This document shows positions 1 to 11,100 of a stretch of DNA of 47,422 nt, piece by piece. This DNA comes from Hypholoma sublateritium FD-334 SS-4 (lineage: Eukaryota; Basidiomycota; Agaricomycetes; Agaricales; Strophariaceae). The notes below the pieces were generated by a model. That model was not told the origin of the DNA and did not search any database. It saw only the letters and a list, made by a program, of their open reading frames with translations. The stretch lies in contig KN817687.1 of the NCBI GenBank assembly GCA_000827495.1, positions 12,328-59,749 of the forward strand, read 5' to 3'. Position 1 is the stretch's first letter, and every line of letters begins with the position of its first letter. A program made the translations under genes and the position numbers.

Positions 1-32
1 TTTGAAAGGGGAATAACGAGAGGAATTGAGCC

Positions 33-196
33 AGAAACGAAAACGCAGAAACGGTTTCTGGAGGCTGGAGCAACTCCAGAGTTGGTGCAGCCTCGTTTCT
101 CGTTCTCCGTCGTTTCTGGCATTTTGTCGTTTCTCCCACGCATTTGATGTTTCCAGAAACGACTCAGAAACGAAAGTCAGAAACGGCCCAGAAACG
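33..196. repeat. AGAAACG-rich palindromic repeat cluster
   Basis: Nine copies of AGAAACG occur in about 165 bp. They read forward at 33-39, 47-53, 155-161, 166-172, 179-185 and 190-196, and as CGTTTCT at 94-100, 111-117 and 128-134. The centre is a hairpin: GAGGCTG (61-67) pairs with CAGCCTC (88-94), and inside it CAACTC (71-76) pairs with GAGTTG (79-84). The cluster ends about where homology of the neighbouring aegerolysin copy stops (near 214), so it looks like the end of an inserted repeat or transposon that continues left of the window. Its class is unknown. Confidence 0.7.
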
Positions 197-603
197 GCCA
201 CTCTGACCTCCCCTATTGTACCCCTCCTTAACCCAGGTCTTGGAGATGCTGTTAGAACCGCTCCATGGGCAGTCCCAGTATATTTCGGCGAGCTTCTCGT
301 TTCCCTCTTCAAGACGAATCTCGAAGATACCCTCGGTACCAGATGGGGAGCTTTCTCGGCCACAGTGTCCCCATTCATGGTCGCCCTTGCTGGGGATCTT
401 TATTCCCTGAGCGCTCTGGGTCTCGTTGAAGGGGTTCTCTGAGCATTGAGCAAGATGTCAGTAGGCGACGTTGAAAACAAATGGAATCTTATACACTTAC
501 TGACATCATAAAACTTCCCGTACTTGATAGTGAAGTTGGTGAGAGCAATCGTCTTCTCTAGTCTGTTGCGGACAGTCGGTTGGAACCATTGTGCTTCGCC
601 CAT
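164..603 (-). pseudogene. Aegerolysin copy 1, C-terminally truncated by repeat sequence
   Basis: This is a minus-strand member of the aegerolysin family (small lipid-binding beta-sandwich proteins, some of which act with a MACPF partner). It is a close paralogue of the copy at 3012. Exon 1 is 501-603, the intron 439-500 (62 nt, GTAAGT...CAG), and exon 2 runs from 438. The family-typical YWDCPW and WGHCG motifs are present. Homology to the intact copy stops near position 214. The reading frame then runs through about 14 residues of repeat-derived sequence to a TGA at 164-166, so roughly the last 23 family residues are missing. A TATAAGTA box at 693-700 lies about 90 bp upstream, the same spacing as in the intact copy. 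It may be transcribed, but the fold is probably incomplete. I see no MACPF partner gene in the window. Confidence 0.75.
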
Positions 604-692
604 GATGAATAGAGTTGGTAAAGTTGAGTGAGGTTTCTGCACTGAAAGGCTTCTATCTGGAAGTCTGATACTCAGCGCTTCATTTTCCCGGG

Positions 693-700
693 TACTTATA
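693..700 (-). promoter_or_regulatory. TATA-like box of aegerolysin copy 1
   Basis: TATAAGTA on the minus strand, about 90 bp upstream of the ATG at 603. The spacing mirrors the TATAAATA box of the second copy, suggesting that the core promoter was kept in both duplicates. Confidence 0.4.
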
Positions 701-2914
701 CAAACCGCCCAGTAGATTTTACAAGGCTGAGAATTTCGCTGCATAGTACTCGGATAAAATGAGGTCCATACGGAGAAAATACCTAGAGTTTGGCGTATCA
801 ACGATTCGGATACGTAATTGTTAAACGATGAGCCCACGTTTGAATATTGACTTTGACGTCTATATGTCATACATCTTTGGTCGCACAAGCCCATTTCAAT
901 CACCGTCAATTCCACAATAGCAGGGATGTTCTTCCATAATAAACGTACTCTAGGACATTGGGTGGAATCTCGATAAAGTCACATACGTGCTCCTAGTTGC
1001 ATCACTGGCCTGTGGATATTGCCTCAGTATGTCTTGTGAGAAAGATGAAAGACGAGAACATTTATCATAGTCTAAATAGTGTAATCTTGTATCATTCCAA
1101 GCGTTTTATACCGGAATCATTCTACTCTGAGTCAGATCATTGTGTTGCAGACTCTGGATCGCAGGCAGATACTCCATTTGAATTCAATTAAATCAAACCT
1201 ACCTGCGCAAGCTGTTTGTCTCTCCTTATCACTGGAACTACTCTCCAAAGGCTGCTGATCCACGGTCCACATCACCTGTCATCGTCCTATTTTCAGTCGA
1301 CCCGCCTGGTATGTATTTGTTTACTTTTACGTGAATTTGCACCCCGTGCCCGCCACGTCCACGTCCGGATGTGGCCCCGTAATATGACTTCGTTCCATGA
1401 CAGTGTTTGCGTTCTGCAATCCGAGCATGGCAGATGTTTGGAGTACATAAGTGTGCATGACTACCATTCCATTAGCATGAGTACGAAATTGTGTAGCACA
1501 ATTGCCAGCTTGTAGGCGGTGTAAATGAGGCAGATGAAGTGTATCTATACTTTCATTGAACCCAATATAATTTATAGCTGGTAGAATGCAGTGGATATAG
1601 ACGCATTTACATACAACAAAGGATAAGGGGTGCTGAATGTCTTTTATTGCCGATACCGTCTACAAAACTCGCAAAGGAAGGCTAACACTGAATCGTTGAT
1701 GCGCCTCAATTATGTGTTCATCGGAGGCGCAACTCTCCGAGCCCCAAAAGCATAAATTACAGGTCCAGGTCATATTTCCCAGATTCGTGTCAATGTAGAA
1801 TATCAGAAGCTATCGAGGAAAGCCCATATATGTTCCACACGCCCATGTTCCGAATGAAAATTTTGTACTTATACAACACTGCTATCAACTAAAAAGGGTA
1901 ATCCTGCCCCATTCAATTGCTTGTTGACGCTCGAAATCTTCAATGTATTCACTGGTCTCCAGTGCACGACGTCTTGCGACTGTCGGTGATTATCAGGAAT
2001 CAAAATATACCTACGCAGTCTGACCACGAATCCTTGACAAGAAATCCAAAACGACAACACTGCGTTCATAGCAATTCGCAACCGGAGAGTACCCTGCAAA
2101 TACGTAACGCGGAACTACTTTCAAACCGATGACGGGAGAAAATATGTGAGCCCTGGAAGTCCAGTTATACACTATGGGAGTCGGGATATCCAAGCGCGAA
2201 GTTTCACACTGCGCTAATCATGGACCTGGAATATCACTGGGTGATCGAGAGAGTGCGATGCATGCTATATGAAGATGTATTTAATTATAACACCATAAAC
2301 ATAAATATGCACACCGCTACGACACCGCATTCCGGGGTTTTACCTCAGCGGATGGTAATTTATAGACAGAAGGATGATCGATGACAAGTGGCATGTTCCG
2401 CGTCATTGAGGCCTAGATTTATCAACTTGGACGGAAGTAAAACTCCTCCTACTATACCCACTTTACCAGCTGAAGTCAATAACATGTGTATCAAGGATGG
2501 GGTACAGTACTGAGATACTATATATCATATAAAATTTCAAGTTCTCAGGATGATGTCGTTGAAAAATCAAAAAAGGTACAGTGTAATGAGCATAATAACA
2601 AGAGTCAAATAAGACGTCATTTGCGCATCCATCATCCAGTAATTTGACGCATCTCCAAGCACCGACGTTCTAGGGCCCAGACAAATGTACATGATTGCAT
2701 GGAACTTTCCGTGGTCTGGTTTCGTGATGCGCTGTCATGCAAAAATTGAAGAGTGGTCAATATCCAAGCGTGGGCTCGATATTTGGCTATTACATGTCAG
2801 AAGGGTACAGTGGACATAAAATATTCAACCCCAAACGGCCTTCATTTCTGCGAGTAGTGGCGTAGAAGCTGTCGGCCTTGAAACGATGTCTATAACTGTA
2901 GACTCTTATTTTTG
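701..2914. other. Intergenic region between head-to-head aegerolysin copies, no gene seen
   Basis: About 2.2 kb of moderately AT-rich sequence. Open frames are at most 99 codons, and none shows a recognisable domain or a convincing spliced extension. It is shared upstream space for the two divergent aegerolysin copies. I see no clear homology between its two ends beyond the TATA boxes. Confidence 0.5.
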
Positions 2915-2922
2915 TATAAATA
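2915..2922 (+). promoter_or_regulatory. TATA box of aegerolysin copy 2
   Basis: TATAAATA, 90 bp upstream of the ATG at 3012, followed by a pyrimidine- and A-rich leader (CTCAATCTCTCTTCATC before the ATG). This is a typical strong fungal core promoter layout. Confidence 0.5.
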
Positions 2923-3011
2923 CCGCAGCTATTGGAGCGTCGAGGACCAGAACTCGAACACAAGTCCTCTGAACAAACGAACCCAACGAAACTCCTCAAT
3001 CTCTCTTCATC

Positions 3012-3470
3012 ATGGGCGAAGCACAATGGTTCCAACCGACCGTCCGAAACAGGCTGGAGAAGACAATAATTCTCACCAACTTTACCATTAAGTACGGCAA
3101 GTTCTACGATATCAGTAAGCCAATATGTTCTGTGTATTGGTCGCTTCGCTCACAAAATCTCGGTCATTGTTTAGAGAACCCCTTCAACGAGTCCCAAAGT
3201 GCTCAGGGAATCAAGATTGCCAGTAAGAGCGAGCACGAGTGGGGCCACTGCGGCCGCGAGAGTTCCCCCACCGGAACTGAGGGCATCTTCGAAATTCGCC
3301 TTGAGGAAGGCGAGGAAAAGGTCGCCGAGATATACTGGGACTGCCCCTGGAGCGGTTCCAACAGTATCTCCAAGACCTGGGTCAAGGAGGGTTACAACGT
3401 CTCCATTGATGGGTTCAGCGTTCCCTCTGGCGCCTTGGGCAAGGGCGCGATCGCCATTCGCATCGATTGA
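3012..3470 (+). CDS. Aegerolysin family protein
   Basis: The predicted product has 132 residues, the normal aegerolysin length (about 130-140). Exon 1 is 3012-3114, the intron 3115-3174 (60 nt, GTAAGC...TTAG, phase 1), exon 2 3175-3470. The ends are MGEAQWF and AIAIRID. Family features visible are AQW near the N-terminus, WGHCGRESS and the hallmark YWDCPW, followed by a serine-rich loop and a final beta-strand region containing SGALG. No signal peptide is seen; many family members are cytosolic or leaderless. Aegerolysins bind membrane lipids such as sphingomyelin/cholesterol domains or ceramide phosphoethanolamine, and some form pores only with a MACPF partner; no partner is visible here. 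A near-duplicate, truncated, lies head-to-head at 164-603. The family call is secure; lipid specificity cannot be inferred. Confidence 0.87.
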   Translation: MGEAQWFQPTVRNRLEKTIILTNFTIKYGKFYDISKPICSVYWSLRSQNLGHCLENPFNESQSAQGIKIASKSEHEWGHCGRESSPTGTEGIFEIRLEEGEEKVAEIYWDCPWSGSNSISKTWVKEGYNVSIDGFSVPSGALGKGAIAIRID

Positions 3471-3473
3471 TTG

Positions 3474-4261
3474 ATGTGAGTATTTCTGGTAATTACAGTG
3501 GTTTTACACTCATATTAAGCTTGTGTAAAATCAGAAAGGGGCATCATACAATCGGCAGTGATGTCGTGCGGACTTTACCGTTCGAATTTCTCTGACATAT
3601 ATGTACGACCAGTGGTTATGTAAATGTCCACAATTGCAATAATCTTTACACCTGTATTTCCTGTGTGGAAATGTACCTACTCAGGACTGAGAGAAGAGAC
3701 ATCTGTTAACCGCGCATGCAACGTGCATGCGTAGGACAAGGAATGCGCAATCTGTACAGCACGGCCGGTAGTGCAATTTTACACTCGAGCGCACAATCGT
3801 ATGAGGGAGTTGTTAGGGCCCCCACGGATCATCGATTTGCGCTTTATGGGCGTGACTCTACCAAGACGATTTGCACCAATGCAGCCCGCTGAAAAGTCGG
3901 CGCTATATCTAACAATATCTAACGCTCAATTGCGTAAAACAAGAGATTAAATGAAAGGTAATATACAACATATTGACGTATCTGTACATACTATTGGACG
4001 ACCGTCACATCGCTATAGTAAATGAGATTGAGAAATTCGGATTTAGTTTGAAGGTATTACAAGTTCGTAAAAGTTCGTAACGCAGCGTGGTGACTCTACA
4101 TGATGGTGACGTAGCAGGACCGCGAGAGCCAAGGGATGAGGATAATAGACGTTTACACGGAGTCGAATAGAATTCTGGCAATCCTCCGAAGTTTGACTAC
4201 CAGAGTGAATCTGAGGGATATCGCTTGGAGCGCGAATCGAAAAGGTATGCTTCGATACCGA
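3474..4261. other. Intergenic region, aegerolysin to GT4
   Basis: No gene is recognised. It holds a perfect 8-bp inverted repeat, CGCATGCA / TGCATGCG, with a 3-nt spacer at 3713-3731, and a tandem 10-mer (AGTTCGTAAA type) near 4061-4080. The two flanking genes are transcribed toward each other, so this is probably shared 3' sequence. Confidence 0.5.
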
Positions 4262-5882
4262 CTAGGGGCGAATATCGGATATGCAATCCGTTCCAGATAA
4301 CAACTGGAGGAGGCGTCAGCGATATACCTTTCACCAAATCGATAGAACAACAAAACGGAAAACTCACCTGTGAATGACGCTGGCCATTTAGAGAGGTTTT
4401 CAAGCTCTCCAGTGCCTCGCGGTGGGGCCACGCAGCTATCCATTTCTTGCCCCACACTTTCTGCACAGCAGCGGGGACCTCAGAGAAGATGTATACCAGA
4501 GCCGTGCCGAACCAGATGAGCGAAATGACCGCCATGCTCGACATCATCACCACGAATGTCGCGTCCCGTGGGCGCGCGGGCGGTGCGACGTCCATGCCCT
4601 CCTCCGCTGCCGGCAGCGAGCGCGCGAGCTCCATCGCGACCTCAGACCCTATCTTGTCCCACGTCGCGCGCTCCGCCATCCTCCGCCCGGTGCGTCCCAT
4701 AGCCTCCGCGCCGGCGCCAGCGAGCGCGCCCCCCGGGCCAAACTCTATCACACGTGCGACGAATGCGTCGAGTGCCGTGGGCGGGACGAGGAACCCGCTC
4801 TCCCCATGTGCGATGATCCCTGACGGGCCGCCCTGATCGCGCGCGATTACGGGGAGACCAGAAGCCATCGCCTCGAGGACGACGAGGCCGAACGTCTCTG
4901 ATATTGAGGAGTGTAGGAATACGTCGGCGCTTGCGTACGCCCGTGCCAATTTGGTGCCCTGTAGGAGGCCGGAGAACGTGACCACGTCTGACGGAAGCGC
5001 CGCGAACAGCGCCTTGATCGAGTCGACGACGGCGGGCGAGTTATTGCCGCCGACGATGTGTAGGTGGAAGGGGAAATGTGCGCGATGGAGGGCGTGTGCG
5101 ACGTTGGCCAGGAAATCGAAACCCTTCTCCGGGGACAGGCGGCATACGCTGAGCAGGACGAGAGTCCCACTCTTTCCTGCGAGGGAAGCCTTGTATGCGG
5201 GGTCTGAGCGGGAGGGATGGAAGAGGTCGGTATCAACGCCACGTTGGAGGAGCTTTAGTTTGTCTTCCTGAACGTTCGCGCGGATGAGATAATCCTTGAC
5301 CCGTGCGCTGGGATAGAACACTTTCTTGACCGTCGGGTGTGAGAAAAGATATCCCTGCACCGTTCGCAGAACCCACACAGATAACGATGAGACGGGCTGT
5401 GTGAACATGAGCTCAGCGAACGTGGAGAGGTCGGTTTGAAAATTGGCAAGGACCGGGACCTGCGGCGCGAAGTAGGAGAGGAGGCGTAGCTGTAAGAGTA
5501 TTTGGAATCCAAGACTGGCTGGCGAAGCAAGATAAATAAAATCCGGCTGTTCTTGCTCGATTGCGTGGCGGATAGCGTCCCCATCGACGCTGCGAAACGG
5601 TGAGAGTGCTTTCCACCTGCGGGAGGCCTTCGAAACGATGTTGTCCAGGCGAAGAGGATATGCCACAGAGAGTTCGGGGTTCATCGGCAGCGGATATCCA
5701 GACACGCGAATCTGATCATGTGTCGAAGCTGGATGGAAAGGCGAAACGGGCGCGACGATGACGACGTGTACGCCATGGGACCGAAGATACTCGATTATCT
5801 TGCCAGTCGTACGCGAAACACCGTTGATATCGCCGTATGATTCGGTGAATAGGAGAAGTTTCTTTCCGGATAAGGTGTGCAT
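4262..5882 (-). CDS. GT4-family glycosyltransferase with C-terminal membrane segment
   Basis: Predicted 518 residues. Exon 1 is 4368-5882 (505 codons), the intron 4304-4367 (64 nt, GTGAGT...CCAG, with CTGAC branch-like sequence), and a tiny exon 2 at 4262-4303 adds 13 residues. Without splicing the frame would run on to 4197. It is a GT-B fold retaining glycosyltransferase of family GT4. The N-terminal Gly-rich donor/acceptor loop GDINGVSRTTG is at 17-27, the basic/phosphate-binding GVDTDLFHP segment at 215-223, and the family EX7E motif at E329 and E337 (SETFGLVVLE). It resembles bacterial and fungal GDP-mannose-dependent alpha-mannosyltransferases, but the sugar cannot be decided. Unusually for that group, a hydrophobic stretch at about 443-465 suggests C-terminal membrane anchoring. 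A TATATAA-like element at 5956-5963 lies about 75 bp upstream. Confidence 0.87.
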
Positions 5883-5955
5883 AAGCTTAGCACCCGCAAT
5901 GGTGCGCGGGGAGGGAAGGTGTGGACGTGATGGTAAGCCGAAGTGTCGTTGTTCC

Positions 5956-5963
5956 TTATATAT
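5956..5963 (-). promoter_or_regulatory. TATA box of the GT4 gene
   Basis: ATATATAA on the minus strand, about 75 bp upstream of the GT4 start codon at 5882. Confidence 0.4.
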
Positions 5964-6643
5964 GCTGTAGGATAGAATCTACGTACATAATAGCTTGACT
6001 AAACATCCCGTTAGAGTCTTTCCGTCTGAGGATGCACGGCCACGGGCGCACCTTTGAATGTGAAAGCTCGGCGCCCCGACGAGCGCTTTGGGGAAAGAGT
6101 TCTCTGTTCCGCGTTCCGTGTTAGAAGTGTAGCATAAAAGTGCAGTCAATTCCGCATACTCACCTTTTGACTGAACGCAGTTGCCCTCCGTATCCGTATC
6201 TGAGCGCTGCAACGTGCGCATGCGCTGAGAGCGCTCATTTGGGGAGGAGCGCGCTACGGAAGCGCAGACTTCCAGATGCGTGTACTTCCCCTTATCCGAA
6301 CGGCATCGGGGTCCACGACGAACGGAGTGCGCTGATGAGCCGACGTACTTCCAAGGGCAGACATGTAGAAACGAAAGCAAAGTACGAGGTCAACGTGCGT
6401 TTTTCCTACGCACGTTCCAGACTATCCCCTAAGCGAGACCCACGTGAGCCAGTACCTTTATCATTTCGCACCGCGGCATGCCATAAAATCAGTGCAATTC
6501 TCCCGATTCCAATGCCACAAAGATATGTTTGTTTATTAGCGCAACTACGTATGTAAATATGTGAGGGAAGCTATATGCGCAGACAGAAAGCAAATATGTG
6601 CAAGATTCCAGTAGTATAGTCTGATTCCGAAAATACGCCGCGT
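5964..6643. other. Intergenic region, GT4 promoter and PSD 3' flank
   Basis: About 0.7 kb without a recognisable gene. Open frames on both strands are under 140 codons and lack domain features. It should hold the GT4 upstream region and the decarboxylase 3' UTR, since both genes are on the minus strand. Confidence 0.45.
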
Positions 6644-9600
6644 CTATGCATCCGCACGGCCCCATCCAATGCCCATGCCCACGCGCACAAGCGTCTCTAG
6701 CGACGCGCGCCCATTGACCAAGAGATCCTCGTCCCACACAACTTTTCCCTTTTCAAAAAGAACGACGATCGTCGAACCACCTGGACGAGAATAGGTCAGA
6801 TTGGGGGAGCAAGACATAAATAGCACAGACGTACCAAATGCGAAATAGCCGAACTCCTGGCCCTTCTTCACGTAGTCGCCCTCCTCTACCGTGGTCTTGA
6901 TTGTACCCACCATCATCGCGCCCACACACACCGCCATGACGCGTCCGAATTGCGGGCTGTCGATGGGCACGATCTTCCGTGCGTTCTCCCCATATACGTC
7001 GAGCGACGAGCGGATGGCCTGCGGCTGAGTGATAGTAGCAAATCAGTATCGTCTTGGGGTCTGATTTAATAGAGCAAGGACGTACGTTCACCGTATAGTA
7101 CTCGCCCGAGATGTACGTCATCTTTCCAATACGACCTTCCACGGGCGAGTGGAAGCGGTGGTAGTCCTGCGGAGCAAGGCGGAAGATGGCGAGAGCACCA
7201 CCGACATAGCGCTCTGCCTCTGTCTTGTACGCGTCGCCGAGCAGGCGCGCGATCGTGAATTCGCGGCCCTTGATCCACAGTCGCGTAGCTTCGTTTACGC
7301 TTTCGAAGGTCATTAACCGACAGTCAGCGGCGCTCACAAGACGGTAAGGGTCATTGAGGCCGTCGATAGGGCGTGCGGACGGCTTGAGTTTGCGATAGAA
7401 AAATTCATTGAACGTTTCTATATCACGATGAGCTAAATTCACAAGAAAGATCCGCGGTACGTACTGAATGAATCGAGAGGATCAAGAATCTCCTCGACTT
7501 TCAGCCCGTGGAACTGGACGAAGGCCGGGATACCCTTTGCAGATTCGGGATCGTCGTATTTCACGCCTTGCTTGATTGAAAGCGACTTAAGGAGGCGGCG
7601 AGCTAAGAGACATATAAGCATATCACCCAATAATATAACGTATAACGCACCTCGGCCACCCTCCATTCTACTCGTCGCTCCCTTGTACAGCAGACGAATG
7701 CCCAACCGCACGTAGACCTGCATTTTCTCCTCCTCGAGCTGTCCCGTCATCCGGTTCTGGACAATAATGTTCGCAGAGTTCTATAACCAAAAGTATTAGC
7801 ACGAAGAACCGTCTCCGCACAAGCGCACGTACCGCCCCCAGCTTATAGTCGCCGCTCGACACCTTCCCAATGATCTTCGTGTACCACTTGCGCTGCGCCT
7901 GGCTCGCAGTGACAAAGTTCCCTACGACGATTCGATCGACCTGGTTCCAGTCCTGGCTCGCGCAGATCGCGAGGTGCGTGATGATGTCGATCTCCGCCTT
8001 CGCGTTCAGCCGCGGGCGGTGGCACAGCGGGCAGTTCTTCACGTTGATCACGCGCTCGACTGCGCTGCTGCCGTCTGCGCCTGAGGGCGTCGGCGGTACC
8101 GACAGCTCGTCGCCGTGGGACGTCTTCGACGCGCGCTTGATGCGCTTGAACCGCATGCGCCGCGGTTTCTTCCCCCCCGGCGTTGATCCGTCGGTGGCTG
8201 CCGGCCCGGAGGGCGTCGCGGACCCCGCGGGAGGCGAAGAGGTGGTGGAGGAGGGCAGCGAAAACTCGCCCTCGGCGTCGGAGCTGAGGTCTGAAGACTC
8301 GTTTCCTGTCCCACCCACAGCGACGGCGGCGTCCACGAGAGGTATCTGGCTCGGCTCCGTTGTGTACACGGGCGGCGTCGCCCCGGGCTGGTCCGCACCC
8401 ATAGCGACGACGTGCGGGACGCCAGAGAAATCGAGGTCGGCGAGGTCGAGGCGCAGCTCCTGCCCGCGTGCGCCGGCGGCACTGAGGATGGGCGTGGCGC
8501 TGACGCTCGTGTCGGGCATGCCGTCGTCCGCGTCGAGCCGCTTCTTCTCGCTGTCCGGGCGCCCGAGCTCCGCTTCGAGGCACGCGACGGCCTCGTCGAT
8601 CGTCAGCTCGTCGCGGTGGGGGTCCTTGCCGTAGCGCGTGAAGAACGAGGAGACGGTGGTGCGCGTGAGGGTCGAGCCGAGGGAGTCGAGCATTGAGGTG
8701 AGCTCTATGTGGGAGAGGACCGAGGTGTCGTCCGTGTCGTATTGCTTGAGATACTGCCTCCAAAAGCGCTGGCGGAGCGCATCGTAAGGCTGATATTTCG
8801 CCCTGAAAAAGACGGCGTCAGCACAAATAAACATAGAGCGTTCAGAAACTCACTTGAATCGAATGACGGGAGAGTGCTTTGTCTCCCATGGCATTCCTTT
8901 TTCAGTCGAAAGCGGCCTCGAAAACTCCTTCATGCCCTCCTCCTGACCGCTCGTTCCCTCTGTCCCATCCAACTTGTACAGCCCAGTAACGGGATCGGGC
9001 TGCGGCGCGCCCTCGATGAGTTCCTTCAGATCAAGTCCTGCGTCGCCGACGTGGTCATTCGACGATAATTTGTCCCAGTCGAGGACCGTAAGTTGGATAC
9101 GGAATGCGGTCTCGTAGCGGCGCACGTGGAAGAGCAGCTTCTCGTCCCACACGGGGGAGCGGGAATGGCGAATAACACGCGTGCGGAAAACCTTCTTGCC
9201 GAAGGAGATAACGACAAAGGGGTCCATGTCCCAACCCGTCCGCGTCACTGAAAGGCGATAAGAAAATAGGAGAAACATAAAGATAGAAACTCACTATTCG
9301 CCAATCGCGGTAGGTCATCCGCGCTCTGGATCTCCAGCATCACAATGCCTACGATGTCGTTAGCGCCCTTGAACTCAAAGTCGCTCTTGCGCCTCCATCC
9401 CATCCGCGACCCGGTCTCCACGCTCGGCGATGCCGGGCCCACCGGAACCCCTCCTTCCCCATGTACCGCACCCGTGTCGCTCCCACTGCTCGCGCCGCCG
9501 CCACCATTACCCCCGCTACTCGAACTCCAACTACGCCCGAACTTCTTGCGGCGCTCGGCGCTCTTCGCGCGCTCGTTGTTCTTCTTCGCCTCGCGACCGC

Positions 9601-11100
9601 CAGGCGACGGCGGCACGAGCTGCCCCGCCATGTCGACTGCAGGCGAGGCCATACCCTCCGCTGGCGTCGTCGGCGACGCAGTTCCCACAGACGTAAGCCC
9701 CGAGAACTTGCGCACGAACTTGCGCGGGATGAAACGCGAGCCAGGGCTTGACGCCGACGTGGGCGGCAGCGCGAAGCCCGCGGTGGGCCTGGGCGTCTCC
9801 TCGATGGTCATAGGCATTGCGGTAGCCAGGGACGCGCCGGGCGTGGGCGTCGCGGGCGATGAGGGAAGTATATGCAACTCGGGGAGGGGGTAGGCAGGGC
9901 GCGGCTGAGGGACGGCGATGCCGCCTGCGCTGGTGGTCGTGCTCGCTGGGGTGGCTGACGCAACCGTGCTGGTGGTCCCCGCGGAGGTTTGGGCGCCCCG
10001 TTCGGCCTCGGGCGGTATATATAGATCGAGCAGCGGCTTGGGGCTACGGGAGGCGGCGCGCGAGCTGGGGCCAGATGGGCCGCCCGAGTTAGGCGGCGTG
10101 GTGTCTGATGCGTCTACGAACTCGGCGTCGTCGTCTGATTCATCAGAGTCTGATGAAAGGCCACCATCATCCTGCAGTTGCTGCGAGACGCCGATTGCTG
10201 AGGTAGACCTGACGGTGCCAACGCCTTCTGTCTAGATAAGAGGAAGTGTGGAAAGAGGCATGTTACGTGCGCATTTAATAGAAGGTAAGATAAAGATAGT
10301 GATTACGGCGTTAGCTAGCAATTTAAGGTAAGTATAGAATGGAGGCACTAACCGGAGGGGCGGAGACGAGCGATGGGCGCGATCGCTTGACTAGCTCTCC
10401 GTAAATTTCGTCGAAGTCCATGAGATTGTTCGAGCTGGTTGTAGCGAATCCCAGCTTGATGGTAATCTTGCCGGCAGTGGGTGTTCGAGCACGCGTCGAG
10501 ACGAGGTCGAGGGTGAAAGGCTGCAGGGATGCATGCCTCAGCTGCGGAAATAGAACTGACAGCGCAACATACGCACTGTGTTGCGCGGGTGATCGAACCC
10601 AAAGTCTCTGTTGTTGAACCAGTCGTCGAGTGGCACGGCCACCTCACCCAGATAGTCTTTCTTGAGGATGTCCTTGTCCCACACGACCAGTTCAACGACG
10701 CCGAGACGGTCGGCGAGCGAGAGGTAGATAGGGAATTCGAACGTGGCGTCCTTGGCTGCATACGTGGGGCTTAGTGTGCGCTTCGAGACGGGTGTCTGCT
10801 GGCGGGAGTTGAGAAGCGTGACGACGACGAAGCTGCAGAAGAGGATTGGTATGTCAATAGTGCAGGAGAGTGAGCTACTCACGGATCGCTTGTTCCACCG
10901 CGGTCTTTCGCGAGTACATCTGTGCATCCAAGGACTTGGAGCTTGAGCACGACGACAGGGGGCTCTCCTGGGCGCGGCACTAGGGCGGTGCGTGCGGCGC
11001 TGGCTCTACCCGTACGAAGGGCAGGGACACGGGGAAGCCGCGCTGCAGACTTGAGGGCGCGAGCAATCTTCTTGCCTTTCGTCGGAGGCGGAGCAGACAT
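6644..11100 (-). CDS. psd2: Phosphatidylserine decarboxylase, Psd2-type (C2-C2-EF-hand-PSD)
   Basis: Converts phosphatidylserine to phosphatidylethanolamine, in Golgi/endosomal membranes for the yeast Psd2 type. Eleven exons were traced: 10883-11100, 10577-10832, 10353-10520, 9295-10231, 8854-9247, 7833-8802, 7651-7780, 7465-7602, 7086-7417, 6835-7024, 6644-6780. They total 1289 codons in one continuous frame. Domains in order: a C2 domain (about 50-195) with TSDPFVVVTL; a long Ser/Pro-rich linker; a second C2 (about 505-640) with DMDPFVVISFG; an EF-hand-like loop near 675-690; a CxxC...H...C cluster (915-938); then the catalytic domain with FNEFFYRKLK, Asp1102, YHRFHSP (His1157, His1160) and the self-cleavage motif GGST at 1245-1248. 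Cleavage before that serine would give a pyruvoyl alpha subunit of about 43 residues. The first ATG followed by a basic N-terminus was chosen; no mitochondrial presequence is obvious. Confidence 0.94.

Noticed and set aside
7433..7464. 32-nt intron 8 in the PSD gene
   Set aside because: An AG 15 nt further on gives a 47-nt intron like its neighbours and restores the conserved SFKTFNEFFYRKL sequence.
7870..8634. 254-codon plus-strand frame inside the decarboxylase gene
   Set aside because: It is a shadow of exon 6 of the PSD gene on the opposite strand; the minus-strand product has EF-hand and zinc-cluster motifs in frame.
9345..9893. 182-codon plus-strand frame
   Set aside because: Antisense of the Ser/Pro-rich linker in PSD exon 4; no independent support.
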